Below, in pieces: positions 54,636 to 63,828 of a stretch of DNA of 64,000 nt (positions within the stretch are counted from its first letter, which is position 1; each line of letters begins with the position of its first letter). The position numbers and the translations under genes were made by a program. The stretch comes from Streptomyces olivochromogenes (GTDB lineage: Bacteria; Actinomycetota; Actinomycetes; Streptomycetales; Streptomycetaceae). The notes under the pieces were generated by a model. It ran no database searches, was not told where the DNA came from, and saw only the letters and a list, made by a program, of their open reading frames with translations. The DNA lies in the NCBI RefSeq assembly GCF_001514115.1, contig NZ_KQ948466.1, forward strand, positions 219,180 through 283,179, read 5' to 3'.

Positions 54636-54961
54636 ACCGGTGGGCAGCGCGCGCGTGCGGGATCGGCCCCGGTCGCCGAGTCGGCGCCGGTCACGACGGC
54701 GACCGCCACACCGAGGTGATCGAGCGGGCCTGTGGTGTCCTGGGCCAGGCCGTCGCCGAGGCCGTACGCGTCGGACCGCGGGCGGGCCGACGCCTGACAC
54801 AGCGTGCCCGGCGGCGACGCCGCGGTCCTCGTGGCCCGGTCGGCGTCACGGCTGTCGGAACGGGTGACGAAGGAGCACCGGCCGGCGCAGCCGTCGGTCG
54901 TCGCCTTGCGTCCGGCGGCACGGGGTGATGTCGCGTCCGGCGAGAGGAACGCGGTCGTCGC
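54636..54961. other. 326-bp gap without a confident gene
   Basis: The stretch between the HxlR stop and the monooxygenase stop has coding-like third positions on the plus strand around 54700-54790 (text like HTEVIERACGVLGQAVAEAV), but no start, stop or family match that I can defend. It may be a small gene remnant. No terminator hairpin or repeat stands out. Confidence 0.3.
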
Positions 54962-56455
54962 TCAGGCCGACGTCTGCGCCTTCGCGTGGCGTGCGACGGA
55001 GGTGAATTGCAGGTTGTCGTCCTCGACGGGGCCGCCGCGCAGCAGTTTGACATCGGAGTGGTAGTTCATCGACATCAGCCAGGGATAGGCGAGTCCTTGA
55101 CGCGGCATCACGTGGAGGGACCGCTTGACGTAGCCGGCGCCGAAGTCGAGCAGCGGACGGGTCGGCATGGCCGGGTCGGGGAGCTCGGGGCGGCAGATGT
55201 CCGCGCCGGTGGCGTCCATGTGTCCGAGCAGCCGGGTGAAGTGCTCGCACAGCAGGCCCACCTTGAGCGTCCACGAGGAGTTCGTGTAGCCGATCGCGAA
55301 GGCGAAGTTCGGTACGCCGCTCAGCATCATGCCCTTGAAGGCCACCTTGTCGGCGAAGTCGACGGGTTCGCCGTCCACCGAGAGCGCCATCCCGCCGAAC
55401 AGCTGCACGTTCAGCCCGGTGGCGGTGACGATGATGTCGGCGTCGAGCTCACGACCGGACTCGAGCCGGATGCCGGTCTCGGTGAACGTCGCGATCCGGT
55501 CGGTGACGACCGAGGCCGCTCCCTTCTTGAGCGCCTTGAACAGGTCCGCGTCGGGGACCGTGCACAACCGCTGGTCCCAGGGGTCGTAGGACGGGTTGAA
55601 GTGCTCGTCCACGGGATAACCGGCCGGCAGCTGCCTGATGTTCACGGCGCGGATGAGACGTCGCACGATCCGTGGGTGGCGTTGCGAGGTCCGCCAGATG
55701 AAGCGCTGCATGGCGATGTTCTTGCGCCGGGTGAGCCGGTAGGCGAGGCTCGCGGGCAACACCTTGCGCAGCGTGTTCGCGATCACGTCCTCCGAGGCGA
55801 CCGGAAGGATGTAGGTGGGCGAACGCTGGAGCATGGTGACGTGACCGGCCGTGTCCGCCAGCGCCGGGATCAGCGTGACGGCCGTCGCACCGCTGCCGAT
55901 CACCACGACCTTCTTGCCCGCGCAGTCCAGGTCCTCCGGCCAGTGCTGCGGGTGCACGATCTGTCCGGCGAACCGCTCCCGGCCCTCGAAGCGGGGGGTG
56001 AACCCTTCGTCGTAGCGGTAGTAACCACCGGCGCAGAACAGCCAGTTCGCTGTCATCGACACCGTCTCACCGGTGTCGGCGCGCTCGATCTCCACCGTCC
56101 AGCGGGCCTCGGCGGTGGACCAGGCCGCGCCGCGCACTTTGTGGTGGTAGCGGATGTGCTGTTCGATGCCGCTCTCCCCCGCGGTCTCCCGCAGGTAGTC
56201 GAGGATCAGGTCGGCGGTGGCGATCGACTTGTCGTTGCGCCACGGTTTGAAGGCGTAGCCGAAGGTGTGCAGGTCGGAGTCCGACCGGATACCCGGATAG
56301 CGGAACAGCGCCCACGTGCCGCCGGAGACACCACGGGCCTCCAGGATCGCGTAACTGCTGCCCGGCCGCTCGGTCTGCAGGTAGTGGGCAGCGCCGATGC
56401 CGGAAATGCCGGCGCCGATGATCAGCACGTCGATGTGCTCGCTCTGACGGGTCAT
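54962..56455 (-). CDS. Flavin-containing Baeyer-Villiger-type monooxygenase (EthA-like)
   Basis: A 497-residue flavoprotein monooxygenase. The FAD motif DVLIIGAGISGIGAAHYLQ (residues 9-27) opens the protein. The Baeyer-Villiger fingerprint FAGQIVHPQHWP is at 162-173, and the NADPH motif VVVIGSGATAVTLIP is at about 183-197. Size and motifs match EthA of mycobacteria (489 residues), which oxidises ketones and activates thioamide prodrugs. The ATG at 56455 starts the homologous region, preferred over one 19 codons upstream. It is divergent from a PucR-type regulator, and a GTGCA-TTT-TGCAC palindrome lies in their promoter region. Confidence 0.9.
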   Translation of the reverse strand: MTRQSEHIDVLIIGAGISGIGAAHYLQTERPGSSYAILEARGVSGGTWALFRYPGIRSDSDLHTFGYAFKPWRNDKSIATADLILDYLRETAGESGIEQHIRYHHKVRGAAWSTAEARWTVEIERADTGETVSMTANWLFCAGGYYRYDEGFTPRFEGRERFAGQIVHPQHWPEDLDCAGKKVVVIGSGATAVTLIPALADTAGHVTMLQRSPTYILPVASEDVIANTLRKVLPASLAYRLTRRKNIAMQRFIWRTSQRHPRIVRRLIRAVNIRQLPAGYPVDEHFNPSYDPWDQRLCTVPDADLFKALKKGAASVVTDRIATFTETGIRLESGRELDADIIVTATGLNVQLFGGMALSVDGEPVDFADKVAFKGMMLSGVPNFAFAIGYTNSSWTLKVGLLCEHFTRLLGHMDATGADICRPELPDPAMPTRPLLDFGAGYVKRSLHVMPRQGLAYPWLMSMNYHSDVKLLRGGPVEDDNLQFTSVARHAKAQTSA

Positions 56456-56561
56456 GTGCGGGGACTCCGTTGATGAGGCGTTCGCTGGGTGGTGCCTCGA
56501 TGATGACCTCACATACCAGCCAGTACGGTGTGGCAGTTCGCACCTTCATCGGAGAAGACCA

Positions 56562-56574
56562 GTGCATTTTGCAC
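56562..56574. promoter_or_regulatory. Palindrome GTGCA-TTT-TGCAC in the monooxygenase/PucR promoter
   Basis: Perfect 5-bp arms with a 3-bp AT spacer lie 23 bp before the PucR start and 107 bp from the monooxygenase start. The position suits autoregulation of the PucR gene and joint control of both genes. Confidence 0.5.
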
Positions 56575-56596
56575 CACCGCGGGCTAACGTGCGGAC

Positions 56597-57820
56597 ATGA
56601 CCTGGCAGCACCCTTCCGAACGGACATGCGATTTGCTTCGGCAGGGTGCGGAGATCGCACTCAACAGTCTGCAGGAATGGCTCGACGAGATCGACGAGGC
56701 GACCCTGGCGGCGGCGACCATGCGAGCCATCGCGCAGGACCCCGCCCTGCGCGCCGCCACACGGCGGATCAACCGCGCCCACCTGACGTTCTGGGCGTCG
56801 GAGACCGTGCGCGACCCCGGCGCGCCGGTACCCGCGTACACCGGCCCGGACAGTCTCAGCCACGCCCGCGACCTGGTGCGCCGCGGACTCGACGAATCGG
56901 CCCTCGACTCCTACCGCGTCGGACAGAACGCGGCCTGGCGGCGCTGGATGCAGACCGCCTTCACCCTGACCTCCGACCCCGACGAACTGCGCGAGCTGCT
57001 CGATGCCTCGGCGCGCTCCGTCTCGGGCTTCCTCGACGCCACGATCGTCGACATCGCCGCACGCATGGCCGCCGAGCGCGAGGAACTCACCCACGGCACC
57101 CACGCCGAACGTCGCGAGATCGTCACCCTGCTCGTCGAGGGCGCACCCATCAGCCGACAACGGGCGGAAGCACGCCTGGGCTACACCCTCGACCGTACGC
57201 ACACCGCCGCCGTCGTGTGGAGCGAGGAACCGAGCCCCGAACCGGGCCACCTCGAACGTGCGACCGAGGCTCTGGCGCAGACGGCCGGAGTGCAGCAACC
57301 CCTCACCGTGATCGTCGGCGCGGCCACTTCGTGGGTGTGGCTGCCCGGACCCGCCGCACCTGACACCGGCCTGCTGAACCGGCTCCTCGACCCGCTGCCG
57401 GGCGTCCGGATCGCCGTGGGCCCGCCCGCCCCGGGCAGGGAAGGCTTCCGGCGCAGCCACCTCGCCGCGCTGACCACCCAGCGCATGCTCGCCAGGCTCC
57501 GTTCACCGCGTCGTGCCGCCGGTTTCGACGACGTCCAGCTCAGCAGCCTGATCAGCCAGGACGTCGAACAGGCCGACGACTTCGTCAAGACCACCCTCGG
57601 CGACCTCGCCACGGCGAGCCCGGAACTGAGGCACGCCGTCCTCACGTACATCCAGGCCCAGTGCAACACGACCCGCGCGGCCGGCCGGCTCTTCACCCAC
57701 CGCAACACCCTGCTCCGGCAGCTCGACCGAGCCGACCAACTGCTCCCGAAGCCACTCGAGGACAACACCGTCAAGGTCGCCGTCGCCCTCGATCTGCTCC
57801 AGTGGCGTGGCAGCGACTGA
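56597..57820 (+). CDS. PucR family transcriptional regulator
   Basis: A 407-residue regulator. The N-terminal sensory region (WLDEIDEATLAAATMRAIAQ, then ARDLVRRGLDESALDSYRVGQ and WRRWMQTAFTLT) is the helical RsbR-like part of this group, followed by a GGDEF-like CdaR middle domain. The C-terminal PucR-type HTH is VLTYIQAQCNTTRAAGRLFTHRNTLLRQLDRADQLL-type text (in the last 70 residues). It is divergent from the EthA-like monooxygenase and probably activates or represses it. This pairing of PucR with a flavin monooxygenase recurs in actinomycetes. The ATG at 56597 has no strong ribosome site. Confidence 0.88.
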   Translation: MTWQHPSERTCDLLRQGAEIALNSLQEWLDEIDEATLAAATMRAIAQDPALRAATRRINRAHLTFWASETVRDPGAPVPAYTGPDSLSHARDLVRRGLDESALDSYRVGQNAAWRRWMQTAFTLTSDPDELRELLDASARSVSGFLDATIVDIAARMAAEREELTHGTHAERREIVTLLVEGAPISRQRAEARLGYTLDRTHTAAVVWSEEPSPEPGHLERATEALAQTAGVQQPLTVIVGAATSWVWLPGPAAPDTGLLNRLLDPLPGVRIAVGPPAPGREGFRRSHLAALTTQRMLARLRSPRRAAGFDDVQLSSLISQDVEQADDFVKTTLGDLATASPELRHAVLTYIQAQCNTTRAAGRLFTHRNTLLRQLDRADQLLPKPLEDNTVKVAVALDLLQWRGSD

Positions 57821-58069
57821 GGACCACGGTGGGCGCGGGCGTGCGTCTGCATCGGCACTACGCGCACTGCACGGCGTACTGCGTTCTCAGTAGCCGGGAT
57901 TGTCGGCAGCCGCAGGACGACGCGACAGGGCCCTGTCCGAGAACCTGAAGACGTCCCCGAGGGCGGGACGACAAGACCGCTCCCATGGCTGTTTCCCTTT
58001 GGCCACCGGGCTGTTGGGCCTTCCGGCGTGCGCGCCCCTCATCCGTCACCGAGGCAGCAGGACATGTTG

Positions 58070-59011
58070 ATGACGAATCACCTACGGACCGTGCTGATCG
58101 GTGTCTTCCTCGCCTGCGCCACCCTGGTCGCCGCGGTCGGCATCAGCCGTCACACCTCGGGCACCGACCCGGCCGGCGTCGCGACGCCACGGGGACCGTA
58201 TGTGGCGCTCGGCGACTCCTACACCGCCGGGCCCCGGATCCCCGACCGGACCGGAAGCCCCGCCGGGTGCGATCGCTCCGACCACGACTACCCGGCGCTG
58301 GTCGCCGAGCGGCTGGGGCTGCGGGCGGCCGACTTCCGCGACGTGAGCTGCAGCGGGGCCACCGTCGCCGACCTGACGACGCCGCAGTCCACCGACGACG
58401 GCACCAACCCGGCCCAGTTGTCGGCACTGTCCGCCGGGACGCGGCTGGTCACCCTCGGCATCGGCGGCAACGACATCGGCTTCGCCTCGCTGGTCACCAC
58501 GTGCGTCAAGGCGGGCGTGTTCTACGACATGACCGGCCGCGGCAAGTACACCGGGGACGACGCGCCGTGCCGGGGGAAGTACGTCTCCGGCGACACCGAC
58601 GACGTACAGCGGAAGATCGACACGGCGGGTGAGCGGCTGTCCGAAGCACTGGCCGAGGTGAAGCGCCGCGCCCCGAAGGCCCACGTGTACGTCGTGGGAT
58701 ACCCGGCGATCCTGCCGGCCCATGGCTCCGGCTGCGCCGACGACCTGACCCTCGCACCCGGTGACGCGACCTATCTCCACGACAAGGAACAACAGCTCAA
58801 CGCCGTGCTGCGCGAGCGGGCACAGGACGCCGGGGCCGGATACGTCGACACGTACAAGCCCTCCGTCGGCCGTGACGCCTGCTCGGGCAGGGACACCCGC
58901 TGGATCGAACCGCTGCTGCCCGGCCTTCCCGCCGCCCCGATGCATCCCAACGAGCGGGGCGCGCGCGGCATGGCCGACGCGGTGCTGCGCGCGGTCGGCG
59001 CTCCGCGGTGA
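58070..59011 (+). CDS. Secreted SGNH/GDSL hydrolase
   Basis: A 313-residue extracellular esterase or lipase. The N-terminal hydrophobic segment (HLRTVLIGVFLACATLVAAVG) acts as signal peptide or anchor. Block I is YVALGDSYTAG with the nucleophile Ser50, block III is GIGGNDIGFASL, and block V is APMHPNERGARGMADAV with the catalytic His. Several cysteines, including CDRSDHDYP and DVSCSGAT, suggest the disulfides of the Streptomyces coelicolor-lipase type. An ATG two codons upstream (58064) is possible, but the AGGA site at 58059 is better spaced for 58070. It appears monocistronic. Confidence 0.88.
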   Translation: MTNHLRTVLIGVFLACATLVAAVGISRHTSGTDPAGVATPRGPYVALGDSYTAGPRIPDRTGSPAGCDRSDHDYPALVAERLGLRAADFRDVSCSGATVADLTTPQSTDDGTNPAQLSALSAGTRLVTLGIGGNDIGFASLVTTCVKAGVFYDMTGRGKYTGDDAPCRGKYVSGDTDDVQRKIDTAGERLSEALAEVKRRAPKAHVYVVGYPAILPAHGSGCADDLTLAPGDATYLHDKEQQLNAVLRERAQDAGAGYVDTYKPSVGRDACSGRDTRWIEPLLPGLPAAPMHPNERGARGMADAVLRAVGAPR

Positions 59012-59225
59012 GCGACACCCCGGCACACCGCCTGCGGGGGGTGACTGTCGGAAGCGGGGCTCACGAACTCACGAACTCGCGAGCCGAACGACCGCCTCGG
59101 TCACGGGGGTCTCGCCGCCGGTGAGTTCGACGATGACGTGCCCTCGTCGGCGTGACCGAGCAACTCGGTTGACCAGCCCAGTACTTCAGTTGCTCAAAAT
59201 CCGGCGCGAACAGGATCATGGCGAG

Positions 59226-59756
59226 ATGACAGACCATCTCCCTCCCGCACCGCCCGTGGTGCGACTCACGGAGTATACGAAGACCGAGCAGATCGAGATC
59301 ATCGGCGACAGCGACGATCCCTTCGGCGTCGCGGACGCCGGATTGACCTGGCTGCCGAAGGAAGATCATTTCGGCATCAGGCAGAAGGGCCGCCTCGTCG
59401 CACACGCCGGTCTGCTGCGGCTACCCATATCGATAGGAGAGGCCGACACACAGGTGGTGGGCGTCGGCGGGGTGGCTGTCGCGCCTGATCTGCGGGGCCG
59501 CGGACTGGCACGGTTGGTCGTATCGGCGGCCGTGGACCACGCCCGAACGATGGGGCCACAGCACGGGCTTCTCTTCTGCCGACCTCCCCTCGTTCCGCTC
59601 TACCAGCGACTCGGCTGGCGAATGCTTGAGCAGGACGTCCATGTCGAACAACCCGGGGGATCCGTGATCATGCCGCTGCGGACCATGTGGACGCCACTGC
59701 GCGACGGTGCGAAATGGCCTGCGGGAGAGGTCCGCCTGCGCTCGCTCCCCATGTGA
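59226..59756 (+). CDS. GNAT family N-acetyltransferase
   Basis: A 176-residue acetyltransferase. The acetyl-CoA-binding motif A is VGGVAVAPDLRGRGLARLVV (the R-G-x-G-L core) near residue 85, and motif B is the LPLYQRLGWRM-like LVPLYQRLGWRMLEQD. The N-terminal part (EQIEIIGDSDDPFGVADAGL) is typical of a small actinomycete subgroup with no known substrate. The ATG at 59226 follows a modest AGGA stretch. It is followed by a strong hairpin terminator, so it is probably a single-gene transcript. Confidence 0.86.
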   Translation: MTDHLPPAPPVVRLTEYTKTEQIEIIGDSDDPFGVADAGLTWLPKEDHFGIRQKGRLVAHAGLLRLPISIGEADTQVVGVGGVAVAPDLRGRGLARLVVSAAVDHARTMGPQHGLLFCRPPLVPLYQRLGWRMLEQDVHVEQPGGSVIMPLRTMWTPLRDGAKWPAGEVRLRSLPM

Positions 59757-59764
59757 TCGAGGGC

Positions 59765-59803
59765 GCCGGTGCGTGCCGTCCCGGTCCGACGGCCCGCACC
59801 GGC
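59765..59803 (+). terminator. Strong hairpin terminator after the acetyltransferase gene
   Basis: GCCGGTGCG-T-GCCGTC pairs with GACGGC-C-CGCACCGGC, a 15-bp stem with one internal mismatch and a 7-nt loop, 8 bp past the stop at 59756. Confidence 0.8.
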
Positions 59804-59866
59804 CCATCGACGCACCCGATCACGGCGTGGGCGATCAGGAACTTCGAGCGGTTCCGTCGCTGCCGC

Positions 59867-61028
59867 TCATCGCACCTGGTCGTATCGCCCCAGGAACCGG
59901 AAATCCCCGTCCCTGGCCTGGCAGAGGAAGCTTGCGTTCTCCGGGTTCAGCGTGTGCGTGGCGTCCTGGGTGAAGCGGATCGGCTTGGCCACGCCGTCGT
60001 AGGCGGTGCGGAAGAGGCGTTCGGCGACCTGGCCGGGTTCGATTCCTGCGCCGCCCCCGAGTGCGTCGAGGGCGCGGGCGATCAGGCCGACGGCGTCGTA
60101 CGCCTCGGCGGCCCAGCGCCCGGGTGCCTGGCGGTAGCGCTTCCGGTACGCGGTGGTGAACGCCTTGGAGGCCTTGGTGCCGGCCAATTGCGGTTCGGTG
60201 TAAAGGGCTTCGAACATCCAGCCCCCGGCCGCATCGCCCGCGCCGGTGAGGAAGGCCGGACGCAGAACGGGCTCGAATCCCATGCGGGGACCGGTGAATC
60301 CAGCCGCAGTCAGGGCGCGGGCGCAGGACGCGGCTCGGCTCGGCTCGGCTCGGGGAGATCCCGGCGTGGACGACGGCCTGCGGGTCGGTGGCCAGGGCCT
60401 CGGCGACGGCCGGGCGGAAGTCGTCGGTGTCGGCTTTCACGGGGTGGATGGTGACCGCGCCCTCGCTGAGCGGATTCTCGCCGATGTACCGGCTGATGTC
60501 CCAGGCCGTCTGTCCCACGGCCTGGTCCTCGATGACGGTGGTACGGCGCGTGGAATGCACCCGGGTCAGGTAGAGGACGACCGGTAGGGCGCGCTGGGAA
60601 CCCGATGCTGTGGTCGCGCACAGTGCGCGCCGCAGGGAGACGTCGTCGGACAGTCCGGCCTCGTCGGCGTCGACCGACACGAGCACGAACGGTGTCGACG
60701 CGGCCGCGTAGAACGGACCCGCGGCGCGTGCGGCAGCGGTCGTGGTGGGGCCGATGACCGCGCGGACGTCGGACCGGGCGAGCAGCCTGCGGGCCGCGTC
60801 CTTCGCCCGTGCGGTCTCGCCTCGGTCGTCGTACCTGGTCAGGGCGAGGCGGAAGGAGGCGACGGCGCGTGCGTTGTGGGTGGCGACGGCGAGGGCGGCT
60901 CCGCGTTCCTGTGCTGTTCCGGTGGCCTTTTGAGGACCTGTCAGGTCGGCTTGGAAGCCGATGGTGTGCGTCGGTACGTTGCGGGGCGTGCCGGCCGCCG
61001 CCGCGGTGTGTGGACCCGACCGTGGCAC
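59867..61028 (-). pseudogene. ABC-type substrate-binding protein, frameshifted at a pentanucleotide repeat
   Basis: The first frame encodes THTIGFQADLTGPQKATG, AVIGPTTTAAARAAGPFYAA and VVLYLTRVHSTRRTTVIED up to VVHAGISPSRAE. The second frame continues with ALTAAGFTGPR, MGFEPVLRPAFLTGAGDAAG, TEPQLAGTKASKAFTTAYRK and FRFLGRYDQVR to the stop. This is a type 1 periplasmic-binding (amino-acid/amide) fold. The break lies in four copies of CGGCT at 60331-60350. With two copies the two frames join smoothly and give a natural AGISPSRAASCARALTAAG passage, so the expansion appears to be the cause. The N-terminus lacks a clear signal peptide and may be lost as well. Confidence 0.78.
60331..60350. repeat. 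(CGGCT)4 pentanucleotide repeat at a frameshift
   Basis: Four perfect CGGCT units, read AGCCG on the coding strand, lie where the substrate-binding gene changes frame. The frame is restored with two or five copies but not with three or four. This makes slippage the simple explanation of the frameshift. Confidence 0.8.
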
Positions 61029-61323
61029 AGGCTTTCCTTCCCGCGCCGGGCCGGTACGCGCTGTACCACCGCCGCGGGACCCTGCTGTCCGCCGAACCGG
61101 CGCCCGTCGATGACTGGCCCAGCAACCGCCACGTCAGGGACGAAGACGCCCACGACGGTGACCACCGGACTGCAGGACCGTTCGACGATTTCAGATTCGC
61201 CGGTCAGAGGCAACAATCCGACGTGCCTACGACCCTCCTCTCAACCAGACACATAGCGAGGCATGGCGAACGTATGGAGAAGGCCCGTTCGCTGTTGGAT
61301 CGGGGCCTCGTTCATGACATCCC

Positions 61324-61860
61324 TCAACGAGGGGCGGCGACGGCCAGGACGAGGGCCGCGCTGGACGCGCAGCCGATCCGGCCGTCGCGCACGGCCCGTA
61401 CGGCCTCGTCCAGGGACAGGTGACGCACCTGGAGATCCGCTTCCCCGGACTCCGGTGCCGGCTCTCCCGGGGTGAGTCCCTCGGCACTCCAGAGGTGCAC
61501 ACGTGCCGGGGTCAGTCCCGGCATGGGGTGAACGGCGCCCCTCGGGGTCCAGCGGCCGCCCCGGTAGCCGGTCTCCTCGGCGAGCTCGCGCCGTGCGGCC
61601 GCCTCATTGTCCTGATCGTCCGCGTCGACGTTGCCGCCGGGCAACTGCCACATGGATCCGGTGAGGTAGTGGTACTGCTCGATCATCAGCAGCCGCCCGT
61701 CGACCAGCGCCGCGACCCGGACCAGATCCGGTACGCGCACCCAGTCGTAGTGGCCCGGCTGCCCGTCGGGCAGGGTGATCTCGTCCTGGTACACCACCAG
61801 GCGGGGTGTCGCGTACCTCTGCTCCTCGCGGTGTCTTCGCCATGGTCCTCGGGTCTCCAT
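61324..61860 (-). CDS. Nudix hydrolase
   Basis: A 178-residue pyrophosphohydrolase. The Nudix region reads MWQLPGGNVDADDQDNEAAA then RRELAEETGYRGG, with the REL-EE-TG core that binds the metal. The upstream glutamate of the consensus is shifted or replaced, so the box is slightly atypical. The preceding VPDLVRVAALVDGRLLMIEQYHYL is the strand before the box in ADP-ribose-type Nudix enzymes. The ATG at 61860 starts homology. The frame remains open further upstream only because it runs into the decayed TIR-WD40 gene. It appears intact among pseudogenes. Confidence 0.82.
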   Translation of the reverse strand: METRGPWRRHREEQRYATPRLVVYQDEITLPDGQPGHYDWVRVPDLVRVAALVDGRLLMIEQYHYLTGSMWQLPGGNVDADDQDNEAAARRELAEETGYRGGRWTPRGAVHPMPGLTPARVHLWSAEGLTPGEPAPESGEADLQVRHLSLDEAVRAVRDGRIGCASSAALVLAVAAPR

Positions 61861-61899
61861 GACCCCAGTTGTGCCCGGGAGCCACGACGGCATGCGGTG

Positions 61900-63395
61900 G
61901 GCGGGGCGGGGCGAGCGCGGGAACGGGTCGCCGGTGTCGAAGCGGTGGGCCTCGGCGCCGGTCAGTACCCGGTCCGCGCGGACGCGGGCGGCCCGGGACC
62001 GGGCGGTGAGGTCCGTGGCCCAGAGGGTCGCGCCGGGGGGCGTCACCGGGCTCGCCCTTCAGTTCATGACGCAGGGTCAGTCCACCTGTCGTGATGGTGC
62101 CGCCGGCGCCCCCGGACGCCACCGGTTCCCCCGAGCCGGGGCCTACGGCGACGGCCACGGCGTTGCCCGGGCTGCCGCGTACCACCTGTCCCAGCGGGCC
62201 CGGACCGTGGACGTCCCACACGGCCAGGGTGCCCGTGCCGCGCACGCCCCAGATCAGCGAGGACCCCCGGTCCAGGAAGACGGCGCTGGTGCCGCTGAGT
62301 TCGCCCCTGGGCAGCCGTTCGCCGATGACATCCCAGGAGCCGCCGACCCGGCGCAGCAGCGGCACGCTGGTCACGGCGGCTGACAGCCGTGCCCGAGATG
62401 ACGGAGAGCAGGTCGTTGCTGGGGTTCGGCCGGTCGTGGCTCTGCGGCACGGTCAGCCATTTCGTCACGCGCCGCCGGGCCACGTCCACCAGTTCGACCT
62501 TCCCCGGGTCGGTCCCGGTCGCGACCGCCAACCACCGCCCGTCGGGACTGAAGGCGGGGGTGCCGCCCAGGCCTCGTACCGTCCAGGCCGGTCGCCCCGT
62601 CGGCAACGTCACCAGCCGGACTCCGCCCCGCACCGGGATCGCGAGCAACCGGCCGCCGGCCCGCACGGCCAACGGAAGGTGATTCAGCGGCTCCCCCGGT
62701 CCCCGGCCGGGACACCCGCCAGCGCGTCGAGGAACCGGACCATCAGTGGGCGGGTCCGCGGCGCGGTCAGCAGCGCCCGTCCGGCCTCGACCGTCGGCTG
62801 TTCGTCGGCCGCCTCACGCCCCAGCAGCAGCCCCAGGGCTAGTTGGTCCTTCAGGGCGTCCTCGGCGCGGGTCGCCAGCTTGCGCGAGTGGGTCTGGTGC
62901 GCCGCCGCGCGTCCCCGCGCGAGGTACTCCCGGTGCAACTCGGTCGGGGTCGGCGCTCGTCCGCGGTGCTCCCGGCCAGCCAGTGCCTGGCGTTCCTGAG
63001 GTTCCTGCCGCGCAGCAGCGCGCTGCGTCGCCGCCCGTTCACACTCCGCTCGGTCGAGGTCGCCGCCCTCGGTCCGGTGGTGTGCAGCCAGCGCCTTGGG
63101 CATGTCCTGTCTGGGCACAGGCCGGTGGAACAACGGGATGACACGTTTTCCGTACTGCACCGCGAGGTCGATCTCCTCGGCGCACATCTCGGAACGGACC
63201 GGGTCGGGCGAGACGACGAAGAGGAGCGCGTCCGAGCGGCGGATGCCGTCCGCGACCGCCTCGCGCCACTTGGCCGACGGCAGGATGTCGGACAGGTCGA
63301 TCCAGGCGTTGAACCCTTGTCGGCGAGCTGTTCCTTGAGTCGTGGGACGTCCTCACGGTCCTGGCGCGACTAGCAGAGGAACACATGTTTTCCGG
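61900..63395 (-). pseudogene. Decayed TIR-domain WD40-repeat gene
   Basis: Reading leftward, pieces in different frames give a TIR domain (HVFLC, a stop, SRQDREDVPRLKEQ; then NAWIDLSDILPSAKWREAVA, DALLFVVSPDPVRSEMCAEE and VQYGKRVIPLFHRPVP). A linker with ELHREYLARGRAAA follows, then beta-propeller text (PAFSPDGRWLAVATGTD, ELVDVARRRV, SAVFLDRGSSLIWGVRG, PPGATLWATDL). At least one in-frame stop (near 63370) and several frameshifts separate them. The order TIR, linker, WD40 is that of Streptomyces TIR-WD40 proteins, some of which are thought to be defence or signalling proteins. Boundaries are approximate because the left end merges with the Nudix frame. Confidence 0.72.
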
Positions 63396-63539
63396 GGTCG
63401 GCCGCAGGACCAACTCACTTGAGCGGACGCATACTTCAGCATGTCGGTCCAGAGCGGACATCGGCAGCCCGAGGACCATGCTGAGACCGCCGCCGGGGTG
63501 TCCTCGGCGTCTAGGGTGCCGCCTGTCGCCTCGGCGAAG

Positions 63540-63776
63540 CCCCGCGCGACCGCGGCACTCGGTCAGGTACTCGTCGACCCGGTCGGCCACCCACAGCAGC
63601 GCGGGCGGTGACATGTCGACCAGTTCGATCTGGTCGGTCCGGCGTACGACCTCGTCCGGCACCGTCTCCTGCTGCTGGATGCCGGGGATGTTCGTGTGGG
63701 GCAGCTCGTCGACCAGGGCTACCTGGGGGTGCCGGGCCAGCACCGCGTCGATGTCCGTCTCGGTGAACGTGGATCC
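63540..63776 (-). pseudogene. KdpD sensor kinase fragment with two internal deletions
   Basis: The open piece reads STFTETDIDAVLARHPQVAL, DELPHTNIPG, then directly QQETVPDEVVRRTDQIELVD and MSP, then ALLWVADRVDEYLTE. In an intact KdpD these blocks are separated by about 35 and 40 residues, which are missing here. It has no start and no kinase core. It follows the kdpE-like end on the same strand, so it is what remains of a kdpDE region. Confidence 0.75.
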
Positions 63777-63780
63777 GCGG

Positions 63781-63810
63781 TTCTCTTCGTCTCTCTTCGT
63801 CTCTCTTCGT
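63781..63810. repeat. Three-copy 10-bp tandem repeat
   Basis: CTCTTCGT-type decamers (TTCTCTTCGT, CTCTCTTCGT, CTCTCTTCGT) run end to end between the KdpD fragment and the kdpE-like stop. It may mark the joint where kdpD sequence was lost. Confidence 0.6.
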
Positions 63811-63828
63811 CGGTTTCGTGCGCGCGCT

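Noticed and set aside
61029..61323. Signal-peptide exon-like start for the substrate-binding pseudogene
   Set aside because: Hydrophobic text appears in one frame (VVTVVGVFVPDVAVAG) but does not join the gene frame without further changes, so it was not included.
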